From Bacilli bacterium (GTDB lineage Bacteria > Bacillota_I > Bacilli_A > RF39 > UBA660): DNA of 64,000 bases. The notes beneath the pieces were generated by a model, which saw nothing but the letters and a program-made list of their open reading frames with translations, had not been told where the DNA came from and searched no databases. Positions 44,337-53,130 of the stretch are shown here, in pieces. Made by a program: the position numbers and the translations under genes. Location of the stretch: contig JAFXYF010000011.1 in the NCBI GenBank assembly GCA_017541885.1, positions 62,001 to 126,000 on the forward strand. Direction: 5' to 3'. Every line of letters begins with the position of its first letter. Position 1 is the first letter of the stretch.

Positions 44337-45710
44337 ATGGAATATAAAAAAGATATTAATACAAATATATTTAGAGGATATGATATTAGAGGAATATATC
44401 CTACAGAAATAGATGAAGATACTGCATACACAATAGGATTAGGTTTTGGTACCCATATCAAAAGAATGGGTAAAACAAAATGTGTTATTGGTCATGATAA
44501 TAGATTAAGTAGAGAAGTTTTAACAAATGCTTTAATTAAAGGTATTACTGAAACAGGGATAGATGTAATATACCTAGATTTATGTACTACACCAATGTAT
44601 TATTATGCTTGTATAAAATTACAAGTATATAGTGGAGTAATGGTAACAGCATCTCATAATCCAAAAGATGATAATGGATTTAAATTTGCTTTTGATGAAT
44701 CAGGTAATTGTAAAGGTCAAGAAATTCAAGACTTTTTAGCAGAAATCCAAGAAGGAAATTTTGAACAAGGAAATGGTACAGTAGAAAACTATGATATTAC
44801 TGAAGATTATATTAATCTATTTAAAGAAAATCTTCATTTTGGTCCAAGAAGAGTAAAAGCTGTTATTGACCCTGGAAATGGTACTACAGGTATTATTGCT
44901 AGAAAGATATATGAACTATTCCCAATAGATTTAACATTCATAAATGAAGAGTCTGATGGTAACTTCCCAAATCACCATCCAGATCCATGCGTAGAAAAGA
45001 ATTTAGATCAATTGAAAGCAAAAGTATTAGAAATTAATGCAGATGTTGGTCTATCATTCGATGGTGATGGAGACCGTATGGGAATGGTATCAGAAAATGC
45101 TAAGTTTATCCCAACAGATAAATATATGATTATTATCGTAAGAGATATAATTAATAAAGTTGAAAAGAAAACATTCCTATGTGATGTTAAATGTTCTAAG
45201 AGCTTTACTGATGAAGTAGAAAAGTTAGGTGGAACACCATTTACTTATCGTACAGGTAACTCTTATACAAAAGCTAAAGTAAGAGAAGATAATTTACCAT
45301 TTGGAGGAGAATTATCAGGACATGTATATTTTAGAGATCGTTGGCCTGGATTTGATAGTGGATTATATGCTGGTTTAAGACTATTAGAAATAATGTCTAA
45401 TACTGATAAGAATGTTGAAGATCTTCTAGATGGAATTAATGAATATTATTCTACAGAAGAATTAAAGTTTGCATCTCCTGATAATATAAAATTTGAAGTA
45501 ATAGATGAAATAGGAGAATATGTAAGAACAAAAGGATTAAAATTCATAGATATTGATGGAATTAAAGTATTATATGATGATGGTTGGGCACTAGTTCGTG
45601 CAAGTAATACAGGTCCTAATATAACAGCTAGATTTGAAGCAAGCACAAAAGAAAGATTAGAAGAGATTCAGAAAGAATATACTGATCTAATAGAAAAATT
45701 AAATCAATAA
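44337..45710 (+). CDS. phosphomannomutase/phosphoglucomutase
   Basis: A 457-residue alpha-D-phosphohexomutase of the AlgC/ManB type. NIFRGYDIRGIYP at the start, the phosphoserine loop TASHNPKDDNGFK (about 103-115), the Mg-binding FDGDGDRMG (about 242-250), GGELSGH (sugar specificity) and the phosphate-binding RASNTGP near the end are intact. It interconverts hexose 1- and 6-phosphates for nucleotide sugars and cell-surface polysaccharide. Confidence 0.92.
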   Translation: MEYKKDINTNIFRGYDIRGIYPTEIDEDTAYTIGLGFGTHIKRMGKTKCVIGHDNRLSREVLTNALIKGITETGIDVIYLDLCTTPMYYYACIKLQVYSGVMVTASHNPKDDNGFKFAFDESGNCKGQEIQDFLAEIQEGNFEQGNGTVENYDITEDYINLFKENLHFGPRRVKAVIDPGNGTTGIIARKIYELFPIDLTFINEESDGNFPNHHPDPCVEKNLDQLKAKVLEINADVGLSFDGDGDRMGMVSENAKFIPTDKYMIIIVRDIINKVEKKTFLCDVKCSKSFTDEVEKLGGTPFTYRTGNSYTKAKVREDNLPFGGELSGHVYFRDRWPGFDSGLYAGLRLLEIMSNTDKNVEDLLDGINEYYSTEELKFASPDNIKFEVIDEIGEYVRTKGLKFIDIDGIKVLYDDGWALVRASNTGPNITARFEASTKERLEEIQKEYTDLIEKLNQ

Positions 45711-45734
45711 AAAGAGTTTACAAAACTCTTTTTT
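45709..45734 (+). terminator. intrinsic terminator
   Basis: Stem AAAAAGAGTTT / AAACTCTTTTT, loop ACA. Confidence 0.85.
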
Positions 45735-45819
45735 ATTTTAGTGTAAAGTTATGTTAAAGGAAGAGTCAAAAAAAGTAAAGTATGATATGATTAAATAAGA
45801 TTAGACTGGAGGACTTTTT

Positions 45820-47850
45820 ATGGCAATTTCAGAAGAAGAATTTCAAAAAGAAAAGAAAATACTACATAAGATTAATAAACTATTAGGAAATACTTTATCT
45901 GAGCTTGGAGAAGAAGTAATTGAAAGTGAAGATAACTTAGTAGAGTTTAAAAAGATGATGTGGGAAAATGCCAATAACTTTGATGCAGCAGAAGCTCATC
46001 AAGCAATGTATGCAACTGCATTAGAAGCAGATAAAGCCTACCAGAAACAACAATATTTTAAAAGACTTTGTAGTATAAAAGATAAACCATATTTCGCAAG
46101 TATCGTTTTTAAAGACGATAAAGGTGAAATCTATAATATTTATATGTCTTTAACATATTTAAAAGATGATAATGCAAATAATATTTTATATGACTGGAGA
46201 AGTCCTATCTGTAGTTTGTTCTATGATTATGAAACAGGACCAGCTTCATATAAAGCTCCAGGAGGTACTTACACAGGAGAATTAAAAAGAAAAAGACAAT
46301 ATAAAATAGAAAAGAAAAAACTCTTAGGAGTATTTGATAATAGTTTAAATATTGATGATGAAATACTACAAGAAGTACTCGCAACAGAATCTAGTGATAG
46401 AATGAAAAATGTTGTAAATACTATTCAACAAGAACAAAACCAAGTAATTAGAAATCTAGAAGATCATAACTTAATAGTACAAGGAATTGCTGGATCAGGT
46501 AAAACAACAGTTGCTCTTCACCGTATTGCATTCTTACTTTATAGATTAAAAAATTTAAATAGTAATAATATATTAGTATTTTCACCAAATAATATTTTTA
46601 CTGAATACATTTCAGATGTATTACCATCTTTAGGAGAAGATAATACTCTTCAAACAACATTTGCTGATTACTTATATAGTTTTATAAAAGAATATAAAAA
46701 TGTCGAAAACTTCTCAGACTTTGTAAGAAGATATTATTCTTATGAAGAAACTAATCCAGAACTTGTTGAATATAAACAAAGTGATAAGATTATTGATGAT
46801 TTAGATGCTTTTTGTGAAAATTATATTGATAATTGTAAATTCATTAATGATTTTAAAGAAGGAGAAGCTAATTATATTTTAAAAGATGATTTAAATGAAA
46901 TGCTTCATGATAGATATGAAAGATTACCTTTATTTGAAAGAATAGAAGAAATGTCAGAAAAACTAAGTTCAAACTATTATAAAGGTTCAATGAAAAAGAA
47001 AGCTACATTTCAAAAACTTTTATATCAAAATGCTAACTTTAAAAAAGACTATAAAGAAATAATGAGAGAATTCTATAAAAGTGAATTTTGTAGATATAGA
47101 GTATCAGATGTCGAAATAGATAAATTTATCTATACAGATAATCTTCATTATGAAGATGCTTTAATCTTTGCTTATTTAAAAGGTACATTAGAAGGATTCT
47201 TATATGAATCTACTATTAAACAAGTAGTAATAGATGAAGCTCAAGATTATAATAGATTACAATATATAATTATAAATAATATCTTTAAAAAAGCAGATTT
47301 TACTATTTTAGGAGATATTAATCAAAATATTAATCCATATTATCATTATAATTCCCTAGAAGATTTAAAAGATTTATTTAGAGAAGATACTAAATATATT
47401 GAATTATTAAAAACATATCGTTCTAGTCCAGAAATAATAGATTATACAAATAAGATATTAGGATTAAGACACGTTAATGCAATTAGAAAAGATAATAATA
47501 AACCAGTAATTATTAGAAAAGATTTAGATAATATTAAAGATAAAATGATAGAAGATATTGCTTATTTAAAAGATCAATATAAATCTCTCGCAATCATTAC
47601 AAAAGATGATAAAGAAGCAGAAAAGATTTATGATTTAATAAAAGATGATACACAAATATCTTTAGTTGATGCAGATTCAAAGAAATTTAAAAAAGATTCG
47701 ATCGTTATACCTGCATATGCCGCAAAAGGCTTAGAGTTTGATAGTGTAATTATTTATAATGATCGAGATAATTCTTATCGAAGAAATGAAAGAAATTTAT
47801 TGTATGTTGCTTGTACAAGATGTCAACATGAACTAATAATTTATAATTAG
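45820..47850 (+). CDS. helD: HelD-type UvrD-like ATPase
   Basis: A 676-residue superfamily 1 protein. A charged helical N-terminal arm (about 1-100) precedes Walker A GIAGSGKTTVALHR (about 221-234), Walker B VVIDEAQDYN, motif III ILGDINQNINP, motif IV-type KTYRSS and motif VI VACTRC. The arm and layout match HelD, which releases and recycles stalled RNA polymerase in Gram-positives, rather than UvrD/PcrA. It is transcribed with the HopA1-like gene, 13 bases downstream. Confidence 0.88.
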   Translation: MAISEEEFQKEKKILHKINKLLGNTLSELGEEVIESEDNLVEFKKMMWENANNFDAAEAHQAMYATALEADKAYQKQQYFKRLCSIKDKPYFASIVFKDDKGEIYNIYMSLTYLKDDNANNILYDWRSPICSLFYDYETGPASYKAPGGTYTGELKRKRQYKIEKKKLLGVFDNSLNIDDEILQEVLATESSDRMKNVVNTIQQEQNQVIRNLEDHNLIVQGIAGSGKTTVALHRIAFLLYRLKNLNSNNILVFSPNNIFTEYISDVLPSLGEDNTLQTTFADYLYSFIKEYKNVENFSDFVRRYYSYEETNPELVEYKQSDKIIDDLDAFCENYIDNCKFINDFKEGEANYILKDDLNEMLHDRYERLPLFERIEEMSEKLSSNYYKGSMKKKATFQKLLYQNANFKKDYKEIMREFYKSEFCRYRVSDVEIDKFIYTDNLHYEDALIFAYLKGTLEGFLYESTIKQVVIDEAQDYNRLQYIIINNIFKKADFTILGDINQNINPYYHYNSLEDLKDLFREDTKYIELLKTYRSSPEIIDYTNKILGLRHVNAIRKDNNKPVIIRKDLDNIKDKMIEDIAYLKDQYKSLAIITKDDKEAEKIYDLIKDDTQISLVDADSKKFKKDSIVIPAYAAKGLEFDSVIIYNDRDNSYRRNERNLLYVACTRCQHELIIYN

Positions 47851-47863
47851 GAAGGAGAATATT

Positions 47864-49261
47864 ATGTCAGTATATAATATGTTACAAAGTCCATTAGATA
47901 GTTTTTATAATTTAGATAAAATAGTAGATGAAAATTCTAAAAATTATTCTATGTATAAATCTATTGTAAGAGCAAATTGTAAAGATAAAATCTATGGAAA
48001 GTATAATGAAAATGAATCAAACCAGTTTTATTTAAGATTATATTATGACTGGTATAATAATTTGTTGTCTTGTGCAAATAGGAAAGGTGTAAAACAAGAA
48101 TATAAAGAAATATTAGATAAACTAATTAATTATTTAAATAATAAAGTTCCAAGTACAAAAGAAGATGTAATAGATATCTTATCTGAAGATAAAGATGATG
48201 AAGAGTTAAATGAAATATTAAATATATTTAGATGGAATAATTTAGGAGAAGATACAGGTTGGAATCATATAGCATCATCTAAAGTAAAATTTGGTACACA
48301 TAAAGCTCCATCTCCATGTCATAGAATATATATAAATTGTGACTCTACAATAACTCATAAACTTGCAAGACTATTTGTAGAGAAATGTAATGATGAAGAT
48401 TTAACATATTATTTTAAATTTGATGATTTTGGTAAAAGAGATGATAATTTTGTAATTTACTCAGATTCAGAAAACTTAGAAAAATATGTAATGATATTAA
48501 AAAGAGTAATTAAAGAAGAACATCTAGCATCCAATATTCATAGACCACCAATCTGTACTAGTACTATTGATGATCAATTAGGATATGGTTCAGATCCAGA
48601 AATTGGAGGAGATGTAGAATCATTCAATCAAAATAGAAGTGATCATTTAGAAAAATGTTTTAATAATACATTCTATAAATGGATAGAAAATAGAGGTAAA
48701 GAACATTTAATTAATACTTTAATTCATTCTGCCAAAGATGAAATAAAAAACTATATTGGAAGCAGTAGTACTTATAAAGGATTTAGAGGTTATACAAAAG
48801 AAGATCTTGATACAGAAGAATTCTATGATGCAGTAAACGAATACATGCATGATCATATAGATAATATAATGGACTACTATAAAACAGGAAATGATGATTT
48901 TAAAAGAACAATTCCATTTGTAGATGGATATCTAAAAATAGATAAAGATATTTTGAATATGGCAAGAAAAAAAGAAATAAAATATATTTATTCTGAGAAT
49001 GAAGACTTTAGATATAATTTAAAAAATGAAATACTAAGTACTTGTGAAGAAAATGGTATAGATAAAAATAACTATGGTTGTAATTTATATTTACTAGAAG
49101 ATTTAAAGAAAGAAACAATGAGTAATATCGTAAGTTTAGATGTAAATGTAAGAAATATAGATGATAAAAAATATCATAGTAATAGAAGATCAATCTTTGG
49201 ATTCTTATTTGGTAAGAAGAAAAAAGAAGAAGAGGAAGAAGATCAAGTAGTAAATTATTAA
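47864..49261 (+). CDS. HopA1-like protein of unknown function
   Basis: A 465-residue protein. The middle (about residues 150-260) has FGTHKAPSPCHRIYINCD, YYFKFDDFGKRDDNFVIY, RPPICTSTIDDQLGYGSDP, the strand pattern I remember from HopA1-family proteins (R-x-Y-x-N, FKx, R-x-D-x-x-V-x-Y). HopA1 is a plant-pathogen effector, but relatives are widespread in bacteria without known function. The N-terminal 120 and C-terminal 150 residues are unassigned; the end is Lys/Glu-rich. No signal peptide. Assignment is by pattern memory and needs a profile search. Confidence 0.45.
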   Translation: MSVYNMLQSPLDSFYNLDKIVDENSKNYSMYKSIVRANCKDKIYGKYNENESNQFYLRLYYDWYNNLLSCANRKGVKQEYKEILDKLINYLNNKVPSTKEDVIDILSEDKDDEELNEILNIFRWNNLGEDTGWNHIASSKVKFGTHKAPSPCHRIYINCDSTITHKLARLFVEKCNDEDLTYYFKFDDFGKRDDNFVIYSDSENLEKYVMILKRVIKEEHLASNIHRPPICTSTIDDQLGYGSDPEIGGDVESFNQNRSDHLEKCFNNTFYKWIENRGKEHLINTLIHSAKDEIKNYIGSSSTYKGFRGYTKEDLDTEEFYDAVNEYMHDHIDNIMDYYKTGNDDFKRTIPFVDGYLKIDKDILNMARKKEIKYIYSENEDFRYNLKNEILSTCEENGIDKNNYGCNLYLLEDLKKETMSNIVSLDVNVRNIDDKKYHSNRRSIFGFLFGKKKKEEEEEDQVVNY

Positions 49262-50517
49262 AAGAGGAGTATATCCTCTTTTTTTATTAAATAAATTTGA
49301 TATATAAAAGTACAAAAAACATTTATTAAAAAAGAATAGATTAAACTATATATTTCAAAATCAAATAATAAAAATATAATCATAGTACTAAGTCTTATAA
49401 ATGAACTAACAAGAGTAGTATAAAAAATATATTTAGTCTTTCCAATAGATAAAAATATAATAGAAAAAATTGGTTGAATATATAAAAAGAAAGAAAATAA
49501 AGAAAGAATTCTAAGATATTTAAATCCAAAATAATTATGATAAATAAAAAGTAATAACTTATCGCCAAATAATAGAAATACAAAAGTAGTACCAATACTA
49601 AATAAAAGTATTATAAAAATGATAAATCTTAATAATTTATTTGTGTTTTTATTATTACTATTAGAAAGAATTGGAAGTAAAGCTTGAGCAGTAGCATTAA
49701 CAAAAAAAGTTGGAAGTAATAATAATGGATAAACATATCCAGTAAGAATTCCATAATCTATAGAAATATTATTAGAACTAGATAGTAATAGTAAAATAGT
49801 TGGTTCTAAAAAATAAGTAAAACTACCAATAAAACTACTAAATAAATTAGGTATAGCTAAACACATTACTTCTTTTAAATAAGAATTATTAAATGTAATT
49901 CTTCTCTTTCTTTTAGGAATAAATATTAAAAGAAATAAAGTAGAAATAAGTTCACTAACTATATTAAAAATAATAATTATAAAAACAATTATCGAAGTAG
50001 AGTAATCAGTAAAGAAACCTAAAAGGTAATAAGCAAATATAAATCTAATGAAATTCTCTATTAAATTAGAAATCACTGGAGGAAGCATATTTCCTATACC
50101 TATAAAGTAACTTCTAATAATACTAGATAAAGTAGTAAAAGGTATAACAAAAGCTATACCAATAACAGGTAAATAACAACTATTATTATGCAGTAAATTA
50201 GTACTAATAAAATTTGCTGATATTAAAACTAAAAACAATAAAATAATATTATATACACCTAAAAATAAAAGTAGGGTAGAATATAATTCATGGGGTCTTT
50301 TATTAGAAGATGCGACTAACTTAGATAAAGCTAAAGGAACTCCAGCTTGAGAAACAGTAATTAGTAATGAAAATGTAGGAAGAACAAGCATATATAAAGC
50401 AAGACCATTAATCCCAATTCTACTACTAATTATAATCTTTATAATCATTCCTAAAAGCTTTGTAATAAGCCCACCAATAAGTAGTAAAAAACTAGAAGTA
50501 ATAAATTTCTTTTTCAT
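49258..50517 (-). CDS. MOP-superfamily lipid/polysaccharide flippase (SpoVB/MurJ-like)
   Basis: A 419-residue polytopic membrane protein with about 12 helices. The start (FLLLIGGLITKLLGMIIKIIISSRIGINGLALYMLVLPTF) and SQAGVPLALSKLVA are typical of the SpoVB/YtgP branch. It would flip a lipid-linked sugar such as lipid II; sporulation is not implied, since no sporulation gene is present here. At 419 residues it is shorter than most family members (about 500). It ends four bases inside the convergent HopA1-like gene. Confidence 0.85.
   Translation of the reverse strand: MKKKFITSSFLLLIGGLITKLLGMIIKIIISSRIGINGLALYMLVLPTFSLLITVSQAGVPLALSKLVASSNKRPHELYSTLLLFLGVYNIILLFLVLISANFISTNLLHNNSCYLPVIGIAFVIPFTTLSSIIRSYFIGIGNMLPPVISNLIENFIRFIFAYYLLGFFTDYSTSIIVFIIIIFNIVSELISTLFLLIFIPKRKRRITFNNSYLKEVMCLAIPNLFSSFIGSFTYFLEPTILLLLSSSNNISIDYGILTGYVYPLLLLPTFFVNATAQALLPILSNSNNKNTNKLLRFIIFIILLFSIGTTFVFLLFGDKLLLFIYHNYFGFKYLRILSLFSFFLYIQPIFSIIFLSIGKTKYIFYTTLVSSFIRLSTMIIFLLFDFEIYSLIYSFLINVFCTFIYQIYLIKKEDILLF
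49260..49287. terminator. bidirectional terminator between overlapping convergent genes
   Basis: Stem AAAAGAGGA / TCCTCTTTT, loop GTATA. It lies inside the last codons of the minus-strand flippase gene. Confidence 0.8.
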
Positions 50518-50695
50518 AGTAAATTTTTATGAAAAAAGTAAAAAAAATATATCAATGTTTTTGAATTTATGGTATAGTTAAATAAAGATGAGATAACCCG
50601 AAGGTAAAGTATTGTCAAAGAGTAGAAATTTGTCGAATTTAATCCCCTACAAAATAGGAAGTTATGATAAAATGAATATGATAGAGGTGACACAA
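50518..50695 (+). promoter_or_regulatory. upstream region of the acidic membrane protein gene
   Basis: 178 bases with two extended -10-type elements: TGGTATAGT at 50570-50578 and TGATAAAAT at 50665-50673, the second 23 bases before the start. Between them is a short CCTA/TAGG hairpin. The distal promoter would give a leader of about 110 bases; no known riboswitch is recognised. Confidence 0.4.
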
Positions 50696-51748
50696 ATGAA
50701 CGATTTATTAGATTTTTTAACATCACAAGAAATAATAATTGTTTATATAATAGCAGCTTTGGCTTGCCTTATCTGTTTTATTGTATATTTAGTAGAGAAG
50801 AATAACGAGAAATTAAGACTTAGACACAATACTAGAGAATTAAATAAATTAGTAGAGGAGATTAAAGCATTGACTCCAGAAGAAGCAAAAGAAGAAGTAT
50901 ATGATACTCCTGTACTTGAAAATATTATTGAACAACCAGAAAAACCTATGGTAATTGGACCAATTAATGTAGAAGAAACTGTAGATTTATCTGAAGTTGT
51001 AGAAGAAGTAAAAAAATATGAAGACGAAGTAATTGAAGAAGAACCTGAAGATGAATTAGAATATACTTCAATTGAACCAGATCAAGAAACTGCAAGATTA
51101 GAATTAGAAAGACTTAAAGAACAACTAGAAAGAGAAGAATTAAGAGACCAAGAAGAAGTAGTTGAACCTACACCAGTTGAAGTACAACCAGTACAAACAA
51201 CTGAACCTCAAATAGAAGCAATTGAAACAGTAAATGAATATGAAGAAGAACAAGAAAAGACAGCAATCATCTCATTAGAAGAATTATTAGCAAAAAGCAA
51301 AGAAATGTATGAAGCTAATGAGTTAACTCAATATAAAGATGAAGGTAATGAACCTATATCAATTCAAGATTTAGAGATTCAAGTACAAAGACAAGCTGCT
51401 ACATATGACGAACCATTTATTATAGCTAATGTTGTACCAGAAGAAGAATTACAAGAAGGAATTAATGAAGCATTTGAGCAAATCGTTCAAGAAGAAAAAG
51501 AAGTATTACATGTTGATGATATGAATACAATTTCTGAAGAAACTGTTAATCCAGTAGTAAAAGAAGAAGTAAGAAAGTTTCAAGCAAGCCCAATTATTTC
51601 TCCAATCTTTGGAATAGAAAGAGATACTTCAAAGGATAATGCATTATCGTTAGAGAATACTGCTAATTATGATAAATTAGATGCAGCTATGCGTAAGAAT
51701 AATGAATTCTATATGTCGATCTCTGAATTACAAGGAAAAACAGAATAA
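50696..51748 (+). CDS. membrane-anchored acidic coiled protein
   Basis: A 350-residue protein: one membrane helix at about residues 13-34, then about 310 mostly Glu-rich residues with helical, repetitive character. This topology (short outside, long acidic cytoplasmic arm) recalls EzrA/septum-associated adaptors, but I see no family signature. ATG 50696 is chosen because AGAGGTGA precedes it; the longer frame from TTG 50612 has no ribosome site. Monocistronic with its own terminator. Confidence 0.6.
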   Translation: MNDLLDFLTSQEIIIVYIIAALACLICFIVYLVEKNNEKLRLRHNTRELNKLVEEIKALTPEEAKEEVYDTPVLENIIEQPEKPMVIGPINVEETVDLSEVVEEVKKYEDEVIEEEPEDELEYTSIEPDQETARLELERLKEQLEREELRDQEEVVEPTPVEVQPVQTTEPQIEAIETVNEYEEEQEKTAIISLEELLAKSKEMYEANELTQYKDEGNEPISIQDLEIQVQRQAATYDEPFIIANVVPEEELQEGINEAFEQIVQEEKEVLHVDDMNTISEETVNPVVKEEVRKFQASPIISPIFGIERDTSKDNALSLENTANYDKLDAAMRKNNEFYMSISELQGKTE

Positions 51749-51769
51749 CTCGAGAAATCGAGTTTTTTT
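51747..51769 (+). terminator. intrinsic terminator
   Basis: Stem AACTCGA / TCGAGTT, loop GAAA, T-run. Confidence 0.85.
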
Positions 51770-51790
51770 ATTTAATATTATTAATATATA

Positions 51791-51799
51791 TGTTATAAT
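51791..51799 (+). promoter_or_regulatory. extended -10 promoter element of mtaB
   Basis: TGTTATAAT 33 bases before the mtaB start. Confidence 0.65.
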
Positions 51800-51832
51800 A
51801 TGTAAGACAAAAAAGGAGAAAAGACGTATTTT

Positions 51833-53101
51833 ATGAAAAGTGTTGGAATATATACCTTAGGTTGTAAAGTAAATACCTATGAATCAGAGTATATAATGAG
51901 TCTATTAAAAGATAATGGATATATTATTAAAGACTTTGATGATATTTGTGATGTCTATATTATTAATACTTGTACAGTCACAAATAATAGTGATAGTAAA
52001 TCAAGAAAAATAATAAGACAAGCAATAAAGAAAAATCCAAATGCTTGTATAGTCGCAATGGGATGTTTCATCGCAGCTAATCCAGAATATAATGAAACTG
52101 GTATAGATATATTAATAGGTAATAAAGATAAATCTAAAATATTAGAATTATTAAATGAATATTTTAAAACAAAAGAAATAATAAAAGTACAATATAAAGA
52201 TCGTATAAAAGACTTTGAAGATATGTATATAAAAGATTTTCCAGGTAGAACAAGAGCTTTTGTTAAGATCCAAGATGGTTGTGATAATTTCTGTACATAT
52301 TGTATTATTCCTTATGTAAGAGGAAAATGTCGTAGTAAAGATGAAAGAAAAGTAATAGAAGAGATTGAAGGATTAGTTAAAAATGGTTATAAAGAAGTTG
52401 TTTTAACTGGAATTCATACTGGAAGTTATGGAGTAGATCTAGAATCATCTTTCGCAGATTTATTAAATAAACTAGTTTGTATTAAAGGTTTAGAAAGATT
52501 AAGAATATCATCAATAGAATGTACAGAGTTAAATGAAGATGTTTTAGATGTATTAAGAAACTCTAAAGTACTAGTAGATCATCTTCATATTCCTATTCAA
52601 GCAGGGTCTAATGAAATATTAAAGAGAATGAATCGTAAATATAATTTAAATGAATTTATTAGAAAGATTGAAGAAATAAGATCAATTAGACCAGAAATCG
52701 CAATATCTACTGATGTTATTGTTGGATTTCCAGGAGAGACAGAAGAATTATTTAGTAAGACAATAGAAACATGTAAAAATATAAAATTCTCTAAATTACA
52801 TGTTTTCCCATATAGTGAAAGAAAAGGTACTGCTTCATCTAAAATGGATGGTAAATTAGATAATAAGATAAAAAAAGATAGGGCAAGAAAATTAATTGAA
52901 GTATCAGAAGAATTAGAAGAGAATTATATGAGAAACTATCTAAATAAAGATGTAGAAGTATTAATAGAAGAAACAATTGATGGATATTCATATGGACATA
53001 CTGGAAATTACTTACATGTAAAAATAAAAGGAGAATATCCTCATAACGAAATAGTAAAAGTAAGAATAAAAGATATTAAATATCCATATTGTATTGCATA
53101 A
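51833..53101 (+). CDS. mtaB: tRNA (N6-L-threonylcarbamoyladenosine(37)-C2)-methylthiotransferase
   Basis: A 422-residue MiaB-like radical SAM methylthiotransferase. The N-terminal UPF0004 domain has the three auxiliary-cluster cysteines (TLGCKVNTYES, NTCTVTN, MGCF), followed by the radical SAM CDNFCTYC motif (CxxxCxxC) and a C-terminal TRAM-like segment. TLGCKVNTYES and TVTNNSDSKSRKIIRQA mark the MtaB (YqeV) rather than MiaB branch. The ribosome site AAGGAG lies 14 bases before the ATG, longer than usual. Confidence 0.92.
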   Translation: MKSVGIYTLGCKVNTYESEYIMSLLKDNGYIIKDFDDICDVYIINTCTVTNNSDSKSRKIIRQAIKKNPNACIVAMGCFIAANPEYNETGIDILIGNKDKSKILELLNEYFKTKEIIKVQYKDRIKDFEDMYIKDFPGRTRAFVKIQDGCDNFCTYCIIPYVRGKCRSKDERKVIEEIEGLVKNGYKEVVLTGIHTGSYGVDLESSFADLLNKLVCIKGLERLRISSIECTELNEDVLDVLRNSKVLVDHLHIPIQAGSNEILKRMNRKYNLNEFIRKIEEIRSIRPEIAISTDVIVGFPGETEELFSKTIETCKNIKFSKLHVFPYSERKGTASSKMDGKLDNKIKKDRARKLIEVSEELEENYMRNYLNKDVEVLIEETIDGYSYGHTGNYLHVKIKGEYPHNEIVKVRIKDIKYPYCIA

Positions 53102-53128
53102 AAAAAATAGGACTAAGTCCTATTTTTT
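53102..53128. terminator. bidirectional terminator
   Basis: Stem AAAAATAGGACT / AGTCCTATTTTT between convergent genes. Confidence 0.85.
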
Positions 53129-53130
53129 AT

